A program made the translations under genes and the position numbers. The notes below the pieces were generated by a model. The model ran no database searches. It was not told where the DNA came from and was given only the letters and a program-made list of their open reading frames with translations. From Ptiloglossa arizonensis (taxonomy: Eukaryota > Arthropoda > Insecta > Hymenoptera > Colletidae), in assembly GCF_051014685.1 (NCBI RefSeq), contig NC_135051.1, positions 10,001,557 to 10,065,556 on the forward strand: a DNA stretch of 64,000 bases. Reading direction: 5' to 3'. Of the stretch, positions 25,029-36,301 are shown piece after piece; position 1 is the first letter of the stretch, and every line of letters starts with the position of its first letter.

Positions 25029-27371
25029 ATGGTATCACATGGCGGCGGATGTTATGTTATGCTATACGATACATATACGCCCAATACGAACATCTGTGGA
25101 AATTAGTGTACTGCCTTTTGTTTTATGAATCGAAATGTGAAGGAAAATGGACATGCCTGGTTGTATTCTATATATTCCCTTGAATTCTCCTGTAAATCAT
25201 GAATTTTGGTTACTTAGCAACTAAGTCTACCAAAACAATATAACATTAGTTTGAAATCAAGTAATGATTTGTTGTTACTCTCCTTTATACCTGTCAATAA
25301 AACTAGATGTTTTATAATGACAGTCAATATTATTATTGTTGTTTATAATTTAGTTTACTAAAACATTATTTGTAACTCTCGAAATTGTGTCTGATACTAC
25401 TGTTTTGGTTATACTTTTCTGATAACAACTTTTTTTTATAAAAATGGCGAGTTTCTAAGATTTTGATTATAAATATAATTAATAAAATTTTAATTATACT
25501 TAAGTAAATTGTTTTATTTTGTCTTTTATTGATACCTTGTAGGGACCTAAAAAGGCAAAGGCACCTGCTACTGTTGATGGAGTAGACACAACCAAAATGA
25601 GTAGAGAACAATTGGAAATCTATTCGCATAAGATACTTGAAGAATTGGAACGTGAAAGAGAAGAACGGAATTTCTTTCAACTTGAAAGAGATAAGCTCAG
25701 AACTTTTTGGGAAATCACAAAGCATCAGTTAGACGAAGCACGTGCAATTGTCAGGTACTTCTGCCATATATTTAATTAAAATATTTAATTATGCAATCAA
25801 TTAATATATATTGTTTATAAAGAAATAAAGAACACGAGAAAGAGGAACTAGCAGAAAAACACGAAGCAGAACTTAAATTATACAAGCAAAAATTGAAACA
25901 CTTAATGTATGAACATCAGACTAATCTATCAGAAACTAAAGCTGAACACATGGTTGCACTAAAACTGGCACAAGATGATTATCTAGCACAAGAGAATGAA
26001 TTGTATGAAGATAAGAAGGATCTAAAAAAAATCCAGAAGGATCAAGAGTTAGCACACATGAATGAAATACGTGCATTAAAATTGGTATGAAAGAAATGTA
26101 AACAATTTTTTAACATTACTAAACAGATTTATGGAAATTAAACTATATTATTTAGCAAAATGCAGAGGAAATAGATAAAATAACAAAACAATTTGAAACT
26201 GAAGCAGTAGAAATGGAACAAAAATATGAACAAAAGTTAACAAGTCAATATGAATATCTTACTCTAAAACATCGCATGGAAACAACTGAAGTGGAAGAGA
26301 GGAAAAATACACAAATCGCAAATTTAATAAAAAATCATGAGACTGCATTCTCAGAAATGAAAAATTATTATAACGATATTACTTTTAACAATTTATCTTT
26401 AATTAAGAGTATGAAGGTATGATTAATATAAAATATGAAGTTATTGATGTTACTATGCTATTGGTATTGTAGGAACAAATGGAAGTGATGAGAAGTAATG
26501 AAGAGCGGATGAAGAAACAAGTACGAGAATTATCAATTGAGAATAAAAAATATTTTGCTAATTTGCAGTCCAACGAAGAGTCCATAAAGCTGTATAGTCA
26601 TCAACTTGCAAATTATGAAAAAGATAAACTGTCTTTAATTGTTAGTATTTTTAATTGTACAAGATTATTGTATGATATTTTGAAAGCCTCATTTCTGACA
26701 ATTTCAGAATACCAAAAAAAGATTAGCAATTATACAAAAAGATTTTGAAAGTTTGAAGTGGGAACACGAAGTACTGGAATTACGTTTCGAAAAGGTATAT
26801 CGACAATAAGTGTGTCCTTTTTCCACTAAAAAGATTACTTCTTTTATTCTAATTGAAATTCATTTCATTTGTTAGTGTCAGTCCGAAAGAGATGAGCTAC
26901 ATTCAAGATTTGTCTTAGCTATACTTGAACTTCAACAAAAAACAGGATTGAAGAATATCCTCTTAGAAAAGAATCTTGAGAAGCTATCAGATTTATTGGA
27001 ACAACGTGAAGCACAGATTAGCGAGGTACTTGCTGCTGCTCAGTTGGATCCAGTGGCTGTTGCTAATGCTAATAAAAAATTGGAGGTTAGAAATTTTTTA
27101 AAAATTGTAACTTTTTCTGTTTCTACATTTGCATAAACCATATTTTTTTCCACAGAATATATTGAATAGAAAGAATAGTGCTATACAAGATCTCCAATAT
27201 GAATTAGCAAAAGTTTGCAAAGCACATGAGGATTTACTTCAAACATATGAAACTAAGTTACAAGAATATGGAATTCCAAAAAGTGAACTTGGTTTTCAAC
27301 CATTAAGAGTAAAGACAGTAAGTTCAAAACTAGGACTGGGACCAGCTGGGCTTGTTAGCATAAACCGCTAG
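25029..27371 (+). CDS. DRC4: Dynein regulatory complex subunit 4 (GAS8)
   Basis: Coiled-coil core subunit of the nexin-dynein regulatory complex linking axonemal doublet microtubules in motile cilia and sperm. Exons 25543-25754, 25823-26084, 26156-26416, 26473-26640, 26708-26794, 26876-27085 and 27156-27371 are well supported. The first coding exon is uncertain: an ATG at 25029-25031 followed directly by a GTATCA donor would supply only Met and give [14 protein letters not shown], much like the MAPKKKGKKGK start of vertebrate GAS8. Total then 472 aa (human 478). Landmarks: [103 protein letters not shown]. Nearly the whole chain is predicted coiled coil. AATAAA at 27385-27390. Confidence 0.94.
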
Positions 27372-27803
27372 TCCATAAAATTATAATAAAATTACCTGAA
27401 ATTTTTAACTACAATTAGTCTATATATAGTTTTCTTTAGTACTTCCCGACTGAGTACCGAGTGTATACTCAACATTCATTAGTGAAACGTAAAAGTAATA
27501 AAATAAAATTAGCAAAGAAAAAGTATAGATCATTTCTGATGCAGACTATTTTTATTTTGTAAAACAGATAAGTTTCAGCACATCCGTCTTATTTTTATAC
27601 AAATTACATAAAATTATCACAGAGAATGTACAGAGTAGTCCATATCAGTGCCTGAAAGTTGTATACATTTATAATTATATCTATTCAATTTATATCTCAA
27701 CACCACTTTCATAAATTCTGAATTGTGATACATTTTTGTATAATCTCTTTTGACCATATTTTTGTTATAATTAACAACTAACAGGCATCAAATACATTGA
27801 AGA

Positions 27804-27880
27804 TACATACGTACATACATACATACATGCATGCATACATACATACATACATATGTATGTATGTATATACATGTATATAT
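27804..27880. repeat. (CATA)n / (GTAT)n self-complementary microsatellite
   Basis: Interrupted CATA repeats turn into GTAT repeats, so the tract can form a hairpin. Confidence 0.8.
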
Positions 27881-28197
27881 ATGTATGTATTAACATATAG
27901 ACATAGACACATTGACTAAACTAATTTATAAAATATTATAAATTGAATATATCAGGTCACGTGGTTAATAAACTTGAAACACTTATACACTGGGTTTATG
28001 TAAAATACGTTTTTCTCCAATCTATTGATTTTTTAAATTTCAGAAATATTTAATTGTTAAGTGAAGAAATAATTCATCCCTTTTTTTGCACATTTGTAAA
28101 CACTATATAATACCTTGTATAGACATAACTTCATTGTATATGTGTGTGGATGTGTACACACATGCATTAACGAATGCATACATTTTCTGTGCACATT

Positions 28198-28262
28198 GTG
28201 GCGCGCACGCGTGTGTGTGTGTGTGCGCGCGCGAGCGTGCGTGCACGCGCGCGCGTGTGTTA
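28198..28262. repeat. Alternating (GT)n and (GC)n tract
   Basis: Near-continuous alternating purine-pyrimidine sequence made of GCGC, GTGT and GCGT units over about 65 bp; such tracts can adopt Z-DNA. Confidence 0.75.
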
Positions 28263-29350
28263 AGAATTTTGGCACAATAAGAAATAGAATCACAGTTGAA
28301 ATCATTGTACATTATAAGAGTCATAGATCATTAATACTTTTTTCTATATCTGCAAGTTTGTCTTTACATGAAAGATGCATTAGATGTATAATGCAAGTAC
28401 ATTTAACTGTGCTCTTTCTCGATTGTTACATTATATCACGAAACAAGTCTAAACTAGTCAAGTGTTTATGGTTTTCAAAACAATAATAGAAACATTTAAA
28501 TATCACTGTATTTAATTCCGACCACTGTGAAGTTTGTAGTTTTTTCCTCAGTTTTAGATTGGGCTCAGCTCGTTGGTTCATTGTGTCAAAAGAATATTGA
28601 ATCTATTCAATTTTTCAGGGCCGCATGAATTTGAATCACAGTAGTAAAAAAAATAAGCATCTGTTTTAATTTTAGACATTTGTGGTCCATTGTTCCGTTG
28701 TATCCCTCTTCTACGTTAGATCTTTACAAATTCTTTAAAATATGTAAATTTTCTTACTACTATTAAAGGTGCACAAGTTTCTAAGTTTTATCTAATAGTG
28801 CCATAATCAAGTTAAATTCTATGCACATTGTTCTTAAGCAATTTATCAGCATCATATTTATATAATTTTGTTAAAAACTTTGTGAAATATAATGATACAC
28901 TTTCATTTAGTTCTTTTTAGAAATTGTTGAAACAATATAAATATACAATAAACGGAATGGCAAAATAAAAAGAATTCGAATAATTTGGAAACAGTTTAGA
29001 TACAAATATTAATTTTTATAGTAAATAATTGTTTGTTGTCTTGTACGTATATCAGAATTACAAATAAAATGTATTATTTATTAATTTAAAGTGATGGATG
29101 TCGTATTTCGAATGTTATTTTTTGGAAAAATAATGTTATAAACATACATTTGTACTGAATAAAATAATCTCATAGAAAAATTTTATTCTCAGTTTTAATT
29201 TCGAAATAAATATCTAAGAATATTACTTTCGCGTTCTAAAATTGAACGAAACGATCGTTTAAATCCGTATAAAATGTATTTTTAATAAAGTGTTTGTACA
29301 CGCGTTATTTCTAATTTAAGATCCATAAAAAGGATGCTTTTGATTTTTAT

Positions 29351-30415
29351 TCAACTCATTATTTTCCAGTTTGGCAATACTTCAGCAATTAAGGTTGAAA
29401 AGTATGTTGTTACATTGTACACCACTGTTTCACCAGCAGCTAAAATTGCGCCAAATGAACCATATGTACCATAATCTATAATACTGTGATTACATGCTGA
29501 TAAAACTGCAAGGTCTTTGCCAGGGCCTTTTGCATCCACATCGGATACAAATTTGATTCTATATCGTTTACTATGCAAATTATACTTGCACCAAAGTATA
29601 TTATCGCTAGTTACTACAAATACTACATTACTATACTTGCCAATAAAGTAATCCATTGCCGCGAAATAGTAGCTGACAGGGGCAGGTCTAATTTTTAATT
29701 TTTGCCACAGATAGTCCACATAGTCTGTTCTTCGTACATGAATGCTTACAAATGTTGGTTTGGATAAGTTAAACTTTTCCGCTACCTCTTTCAGTACCAT
29801 TTGCGCGTAAGTTCTTAAATTTCGTTTAAATGTAAATTCTCTTCGTATATCGTCTAACCACCCCAGGATAAGGGACCAGTAAGCTGCATGTCTGTCGATG
29901 CAAATATTTAACGAATATAGCTGCAAATATGTTATATATAAAGTAACTAACCTTGGTACGATAATGTTCTGTTCTGTGCTATTCCATTGTCCAAGAGAAT
30001 TGACAACCTGACTAACATCTAGGCTGCAACGTCCAATATAACCAAGAGGTGGTATACTAAGATTTTCAAAATATTCCTCAAGAGTCTTTAGTATACAACG
30101 TGGCATGAATGGTTCCAAACCGGTTCTTCTGGCAGTAGCCCACACAGAGACATATTCCCAGATTTGATTTCCAAGCCTGCCACCTTGGACTGCAGAAACT
30201 ATTCCATATTTAGGACATGGATTTCTCCACTCCGGTGGTATTCTGACATTTTTTAAGGTAGTTCGACAAAGAGCTTGCTCATATGTCGAAATCTTCATGT
30301 GACGAGCTGGTGGGTTGGATGTGTACATGGGAAACAGGAAGACATGGATGCCAAAGACCACTATCAGAGCGAGAACTATTGCGCTTGCAAGTACATGCTG
30401 CTGAGCGTGACTCAT
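29351..30415 (-). CDS. GT11 alpha-1,2-fucosyltransferase-like protein
   Basis: Glycosyltransferase family 11, which moves fucose from GDP-fucose to a 2-OH of galactose, usually in the Golgi. Type II membrane topology: short cytosolic tail, hydrophobic segment at about residues 10-30 (VLASAIVLALIVVFGIHVFL), then lumenal domain. GT11 motifs are clear: GGRLGNQIWEYVS, VSIHVRRTDYVDY (donor-binding HxRRxD), VFVVTSDNILWCKYN, KDLAVLSACNHSIIDYGTYG and AGETVVYN. N-glycosylation sequons occur. The open frame is continuous (354 aa), but 29951-29892 (60 nt, GTTAGT...ACAG) is probably an in-frame intron: removing it gives exons 30415-29952 and 29891-29351, 334 aa, and restores the spacing seen in vertebrate FUT1/FUT2. 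The acceptor substrate cannot be predicted. Confidence 0.9.
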   Translation of the reverse strand: MSHAQQHVLASAIVLALIVVFGIHVFLFPMYTSNPPARHMKISTYEQALCRTTLKNVRIPPEWRNPCPKYGIVSAVQGGRLGNQIWEYVSVWATARRTGLEPFMPRCILKTLEEYFENLSIPPLGYIGRCSLDVSQVVNSLGQWNSTEQNIIVPRLVTLYITYLQLYSLNICIDRHAAYWSLILGWLDDIRREFTFKRNLRTYAQMVLKEVAEKFNLSKPTFVSIHVRRTDYVDYLWQKLKIRPAPVSYYFAAMDYFIGKYSNVVFVVTSDNILWCKYNLHSKRYRIKFVSDVDAKGPGKDLAVLSACNHSIIDYGTYGSFGAILAAGETVVYNVTTYFSTLIAEVLPNWKIMS

Positions 30416-31040
30416 TATCCTTATTTGCTTCTGTGCTGTGCTGTCACTACGTACTGACCGATTCTTTCTCTATCTTCTGTACTATTGTTCGCTGTTTATT
30501 ATTTTCTACTCTTCAACTTCCACTAGTCCGGCATTCTGTATCTATAGGTGTGCCATGTCCTTTGTTTTCCGACGTACATCTTTATAATGATAATATCATT
30601 TATATTGAAGAGCACATGTTTTCTAACTATAGGAAATAGTAGGATTAAGGAATACGTAACTAACAAGAATAATAGGAAATAGTTGGAAAGATATTTGATG
30701 AAAACTCTTATACATATCATATTATAATTCAAAAACATTCTAAATTGTTTTATATTTTGCATAAAAAATGTCAAAGACTTTTATTCTACAGGGAAACAAA
30801 TGCTACTATTAAGTAGTACATGCCTATTTTAGACAGTTAGTGAAAAAGGACATGGCCTACTAAATAGTTGTTTTAAAGCTCCTAATTTAGCAAGGTTTTA
30901 TTATACAAAGCACCATATATGTAAATCAAAATTGCATTTGTTTATTTTAAATCTAATAAAATTATATTACATGTTGCATAGGGAATTATGTTAAGAGGTG
31001 GTTAACAGGTGGTGAGCTTCAGGTATTACATGAACTTTGG

Positions 31041-31074
<34 letters not shown>

Positions 31075-31350
31075 CACACACAAGAATTGTATATATATAT
31101 ATACAAAAATATCATTTACTATCTGTATAGCTACAAATAGAATTGTAAAAATGCCCAAATTGCTAAATGGTAAACTGGAAATGAATATTTTTAGTTACTT
31201 ACATTTAAATATCAAAAGAAAATCGTTAAGAACACAATTGTTCTAAAAGTATCATTTTTGAGCTGTTTCATGAGGTCACCAGCAATCGAATTATATTCAA
31301 CGCCCGAGTTAAGTTGTTTTAAACGTAAACGATAATATTGTAGCACTCAC
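30416..31350. other. Fucosyltransferase 5' region
   Basis: AT-rich. Contains a (TA)n tract at about 31038-31110. No good splice acceptor in phase with the 31438-31351 candidate exon was found here. The open frame at 30774-30523 (minus) is hydrophobic because of AT composition and is not called. Confidence 0.5.
31038..31110. repeat. (TA)n microsatellite
   Basis: Interrupted TA dinucleotide runs with GTATATA and ACACACA interruptions. Confidence 0.8.
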
Positions 31351-31438
31351 CCGTTCCAATAAAATATTCGTATTGCATTCGAAGAGCACTATTAGTCGAA
31401 AGACTTCCGTCGATCTGTTCGTTGTTTCCGTCACTCAT
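31351..31438 (-). CDS. Candidate first coding exon of an unknown gene
   Basis: On the minus strand ATG at 31438 sits in a good start context (AAAACATGAG) and opens 29 codons, beginning MSDGNNEQID and ending MQYEYFIGT. It is followed immediately by a consensus donor GTGAGTG at 31350. I do not recognise the protein and could not find the next exon; it could lie leftward in or beyond the fucosyltransferase locus. The call rests on start context plus donor only, so it may be chance. Confidence 0.3.
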
Positions 31439-33660
31439 GTTTTCCCGGTGAAATCGATGCGTGCTTGTGCATTGACGCTTGTTGCGTATCCACGAGATGC
31501 TTCGTGTTCCTTAACCAATGTTGTTTCGCCGGCATGAACAATCACAATATTTAAATTATTTTCTGTATTTAATATTATTCTAAAAATAATTTCTAAAACT
31601 TCGCAACGGCTACTGAAGAACGAACGGCACTTCGCTTTGGTTGAACTTGCATCCTTGGAACGGGGGATGTTGTCACGATGAATGACGTCACGAGGAACCG
31701 TCACCCCTGGACAGTATGATATGTAGATTTGTAATTTTAGTTGGCGCCAGTCGGACTAGGTCGGCAGATAATATAGAATAGTACCGTACCATCTACAGAC
31801 ACAGTTGAAATATACAAAAGATGTGTGAGCAGTACTTTTTCGTCTCACACAAATCGGGGAACCGAAATCCAGACGAGATATAAGATATTCATTACAAAAA
31901 ATACTTTTCTATGTCATATGAATTATGAATTGGGAGCCGTCTGCAAGCCTTATTATTTTTATGTTAGTTTCGACGTTACTGATTCGTACCGAAACACAAT
32001 TTCACCTTCATTAAGTGTAGGAATTGAAACTAAAGACGACAAAAGTCAATTACTTTTGTAGCAATTAAAATTACAGACGACAATGACATCGTACAATCTG
32101 AAATACCGACAACATAAATTTCACTGGTTTCGCAGCGATTTCTTCGTTTAAGAACAGTAATTCTGCGAACTATATTCGACTGAACCATCGCAGTCGGTAA
32201 AGGTGGTAAAAGAAGAAGATTTCACCCTATATGTAACTACGTTTCAATGCGAAGGGAATCATCCAGCATTATTTTCCCTCCTCTAACAGCTTATTACGCG
32301 ACTCCATGCGTCGAGGTCGTTATTCGTTCCATGGAAGTCGACTTAACAAGACTTGTCTGGATCTGACTGAATCTCTTTGGACTAGTTTTGACATTGACAA
32401 AGTGCGTGTTGGCATCTAATTGCTTCTAATTTATTCTATCGATATTTTTGTTCAATATTATTATTCTTTTGATTATAAATTCAATCGGTATCGCGAAAAA
32501 AATTGAATCAGATTTCTGATTTTTCTTCGATCTCCAATCCACGCCAATTGTCTGACTGTCTCTTTGCAATGTATTCCGGGTTTAATCGTTACTCGATTGT
32601 AATAGAAATGTATTTCCTTTAATGCATTTGCTTTAATACGTACAGTAAGCGTCAAAATATTGTTAACACTTAAAGTTTTCAAATTCTCTTTGAAATAACT
32701 TAAAAGGTATAAAAGAAAACAGGAAAAAGGTGTATGATATTTGTTGCGGCACGCAAAAATCTACGCGGTCCGTACGCGCCCTATCGTTTATGGCTGGATT
32801 ACACCAGCAAGCTAACAACCCTACCTGAGTTCTTGGAGGTCTGCTAAGCAGCTGCGGGGTCATTAAGGCAACTTTCGCATCTTTATGATTTTTAACAATT
32901 TTGACTTCCAGGAACTTTCGGTTCTCAACTACCAACCCACTCCAAGTTTCCCTTTCCTCCGACGCAGCTGTCCATCTCCCAAATTCCTCAGCCATTAGCA
33001 TTTCGAATCGAACACATAAAACCAGAGGGTTGACACGCGGAGGAGACACAATTTTTGCCACTCAAGATTCAGTCAGTTAGACACAACTTTTGCCAATCAG
33101 TTTGACACAGATTCAAACAACTTTGCCAACCGGTTAAACACTAGAAGAAACATACAAGTTCGACAGTTACACAAGACACAAGAGCTCAACACAAGTTACA
33201 AGAGTTCGACAAACAGATTACAATAAATCAGAATTCGGTGGCTAGAGTTCCGTGGCCAGTTTACACAAAATATTCAACCTACCAACTTTCGCCAACTCTA
33301 CGCTGAATACACCTTTGTTAAACACCATGACAAGACTTCATTTTTTTAAATTTCCAACGATCCCGACACCCCTAAAAAGCTGTCGAGAAGTGCGGACGAC
33401 GAGACGCTCCAATTTAACACCTCCCGTTGTCCAACGCGCTACAATATTGAAAATTCAATTTGTTTTTTTATAAAAAACATATATATTTTTATTAGTAATA
33501 AGTTAAGAGTAAACAAACTTATAATGCAAAGAATAAGAAAAGTATATTTTTCTTGAATCGCAGTTCAGTCGCTTTCTTTCCATGCTTATACAACCCATAC
33601 GTTTTGATATAATATAGGCTTACTGACTCTTTTTTGTGCTTTATCGATAATTTTATTTCG
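31439..33660. other. Unassigned region left of the repeat island
   Basis: About 2.2 kb, intermediate GC. The open frames (31704-31435, 33061-32663 minus; 31825-32061 plus) show no domain and lack splice context. From about 33050 to 33240 the sequence has loose direct repeats around GACACAA-TTTGCCAA and ACAAGAGTTCGAC. Possibly old transposon debris; nothing is called. Confidence 0.45.
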
Positions 33661-34515
33661 AATTTTCAAAGTAATTGTTGCATAATTTGGACACGCATTG
33701 CGTGACTCGTAGCAAGATTCCAGGACCACTTTTGCATCGATTTTTAACGACAGTAATTAGTTACGAGCAGTTTAAAAGAGGTTTTGTGTTGCCGATGACG
33801 TGTAGTGTCATGCAAACAAGATTTCTACTGTACCGATTTCAGGCGCTGGTATCAGGATTACATAATGTTAGTGGAGGACTTTTATCGACGACAGAAAGAG
33901 AGAGAGGAGAACAGTCTGCGAGAAGCATGGGGAACAATTCGCGGCAAAACTCTTGATTTAACACATTTATGGCGCAAAATTGTGAACTTTTAGAGTTGCA
34001 TTACGTAGCAGAGTAAACGTGCATCACACGATCCTTGTAGTGATCGAGATAATCGATACTGTTCTCTATTTTCCGTCGTCATTATTGCACAATTTGGATT
34101 TGCATCGCTCAACAGAAACGCCTGACAACATTCACCAACAATTGCGACAATGATTTTTTACGTCCCTAATCAGTTGCCATTGATTGTCGGAGGTAATAAT
34201 TCGTTTGCTATTTACAAAACTTATGAGTTTCGATATAATATAGGGTAGGCAACTGTTATGTCTGCTTTACCGATATCAGGCGCTGGTAACAGGATTACAG
34301 AATGTTGGTGGAGGACTTCCATCGACGACAGAGAGAGAGAGAGAGAGAGGAGAACAGTTTGCGATTAGGACGGAGAATAATTCGCGACAAAATGGCGCGA
34401 TTAGAACGAAGAATATTTCGGGACGAAATGATGCGAGAGGGAAAATATGTTAATTTAACACGTTTACAACGTAAAATCGTGAACTTGTCTTTGGCCTATA
34501 AAGAATCGAGCTAGT
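33661..34515 (+). repeat. Diverged tandem duplication with two similar basic ORFs
   Basis: Two copies about 450 bp apart (about 33670-33995 and 34090-34515) share blocks such as CAGGCGCTGGTA-CAGGATTACA and GATATAATATAGG. In both, an ATG opens a frame beginning MLVEDF-RRQ-ERE-EENSLR and ending RKIVN before a stop (ends at 33993 and 34514). The frame and the peptide are kept despite many base differences. The peptides (about 49 and 70 aa) are highly charged and basic and unknown to me. They may be a remnant of a transposon or a small gene family. Confidence 0.45.
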
Positions 34516-34751
34516 CATATATGGCTCGGACAACGAGAAAGCGTAATCATTATTCTCATTAAGACAAGCGTCATTTCATTAGAATCGAATGATTCTTAAC
34601 AAAGATGTAGTCATTTTATCTAAACTAATTTTTCAGTCATTCCCCCATCCCCCAATGATATTGGGCAATTCGCGGTTCGAATTAGCGTTGCGAACAAGAA
34701 ACGATCACGGTTTCAATTAGCGTTGCGAATGAGAAAGAATCGCGATTGCAA

Positions 34752-35230
34752 TTAGATGCATGGAAATTATAGCCATTTTACGAACCCCCTGCATTTTCAG
34801 CCCTTGCGTTTCGTTCGTTACACGTGCACCGTAGTAACCTAGAATTCAGATAACCACAACTTTGTTAACACTGAACCTAGTCTATTGATACGGTAGTCAA
34901 ATTAGAGCTTGAACCTTCCGCTTCGTTTGCACTATGGTCCTTCTTATGGTGGTCTACTCTGGAGTGGGCAATCGCCACTTGATCAGGTTATTGTCAAATT
35001 CTAAAAGTTGCAACTATTCGAGGTGGCGTTCAGTACATAAAAAATTTTTGTGGTAAATTGCTGGTCACAGTATTTGATGGAGCAATCATTTGCGCTTCGA
35101 ATGAGCCCAGAAACATGGAAATTGGCCAATTTTTAACGAAATTATAGTCATTTTACGAACCCCCTGCATTTTCAGCCATTGCGTTTCGTTTGTTACTCAG
35201 CCACTGTAGCAACCTAGAATTTAGAAGCCT
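34752..35230. repeat. Direct repeat pair, about 105 bp each
   Basis: A block including CATGGAAATTATAG-CATTTTACGAACCCCC, TGCATTTTCAGCC, TTGCGTTTCGTT and GTAGCAACCTAGAATTTAGA occurs at about 34759-34855 and again at about 35113-35230. Copies differ at scattered positions. No coding content. Confidence 0.7.
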
Positions 35231-36125
35231 TTACACATGTCAATAACTAATGAGTTGTATAAATACATCGATCGATTCTATCTAGGTTTCCAAAATATAA
35301 GGATTAGCTCTTTGTTTACGCAACAAAACGAATGAAACATGCCAGAATGTGCATCGTACAGCCATCTACTGACAGAAATATACATTAGTTCTCGACAAAC
35401 TTGGTCCAGTAGTCACAGATGACGCCACCTCTGTTTCTCATGAAACAAAATAATTTTATTAAACTATGTTGCAAAAATTTGTTGATAACACTCTAGATCA
35501 TTAATTAGCTGTGCTATTAGGCTGTGGAATTTATTTTTTACATTAAGTTTACTACCTATAAACAATTTTGTGATATGGAATAAAAAGTATTGATGATTTA
35601 TACAAGTTTTCAGTTGCTAACGATATAACCACTTCTGTTATACGGAAACAATATGATTTTATTAAACGATTTTTATTAAACGACCTTTTGATCCATATAG
35701 CGATGTTCACTAAGAAAAAAATGCAGTTTTCTTATATTTCATAGTTTTTAACTAGTGCGAAGCGATATTATCCCTTACTTTGTTTAATATACAACATAAA
35801 CAAAGAAGAAAAATAACGAGAAAATATTATAACCTGTATCGAAGATTTGTACGGATATGGTTTTAGTTGGTAAGGATGAAATAAATATATATAATGAACA
35901 ATTATATCTTTCCATGTATTGAAGCTTTATTTATATAAGATACATATCAGTAACCATCTTTTACTTTATGTCCGTAGTAAAATTAATTTCTGAATGTTAA
36001 TTATGAAAATATAATGCATGAATAAGACGTATAAAGAGACAATAACATTCGAAATACACAGTAATGTTAGCAACACATTTGCTTTCGAATAAAAATTAAT
36101 TGAAATCGTCCGTCTTCACAGATTT
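35231..36125. other. AT-rich spacer at the left edge of the repeat island
   Basis: No gene. From about 36040 to 36127 there is a weak match to part of the 542 bp satellite (blocks resembling TGTTAGTAACA and CAGATTTCGCAATA), marking the left limit of the island. Confidence 0.45.
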
Positions 36126-36127
36126 CG

Positions 36128-36290
36128 CAATAAGAGCGAAGAACGAAGAACGACGATCGAAGAACGACGATTGAAGAACGAAGAACGAAGAACGAAGAAC
36201 GAAGAACGAAGAACGAAGAACGAAGAACGAAGAACAAAGAACGAAGAACGAAGAACGAAGAGCGAAGTACAAAGAACGAAGAGAATTCCG
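36128..36290 (+). repeat. (GAACGAA)n microsatellite
   Basis: About twenty slightly imperfect 7-nt units. The same unit borders the B modules elsewhere in the island (short blocks at 39258-39282 and 51876-51900; a long block at 44849-45032 on the other strand). Its open frames encode only VLRSSFF repeats. Confidence 0.9.
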
Positions 36291-36301
36291 ACATTTAGTA
36301 T

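Larger units (their letters stand above)
27372..29350. other. DRC4 3' UTR, microsatellites, fucosyltransferase 3' UTR
   Basis: About 2 kb between two convergent genes. It holds a CATA/GTAT tract (27804-27880) and a GT/GC-rich alternating purine-pyrimidine tract (28198-28262). Open frames over the second tract exist on both strands but consist only of repeat-encoded residues. No gene is called. Confidence 0.6.

Noticed and set aside
28086..28486. ORFs on both strands rich in Cys/Val/His/Thr
   Set aside because: Encoded by the GT/GC dinucleotide tract; no gene structure.
31741..31765. TGGCGCCAGTCGG, like a retroelement primer-binding site
   Set aside because: No flanking LTRs, polypurine tract or pol-type frame was found nearby.
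32663..33061. 132-codon minus-strand ORF
   Set aside because: No recognised domain or conserved motif and no promoter or splice evidence.
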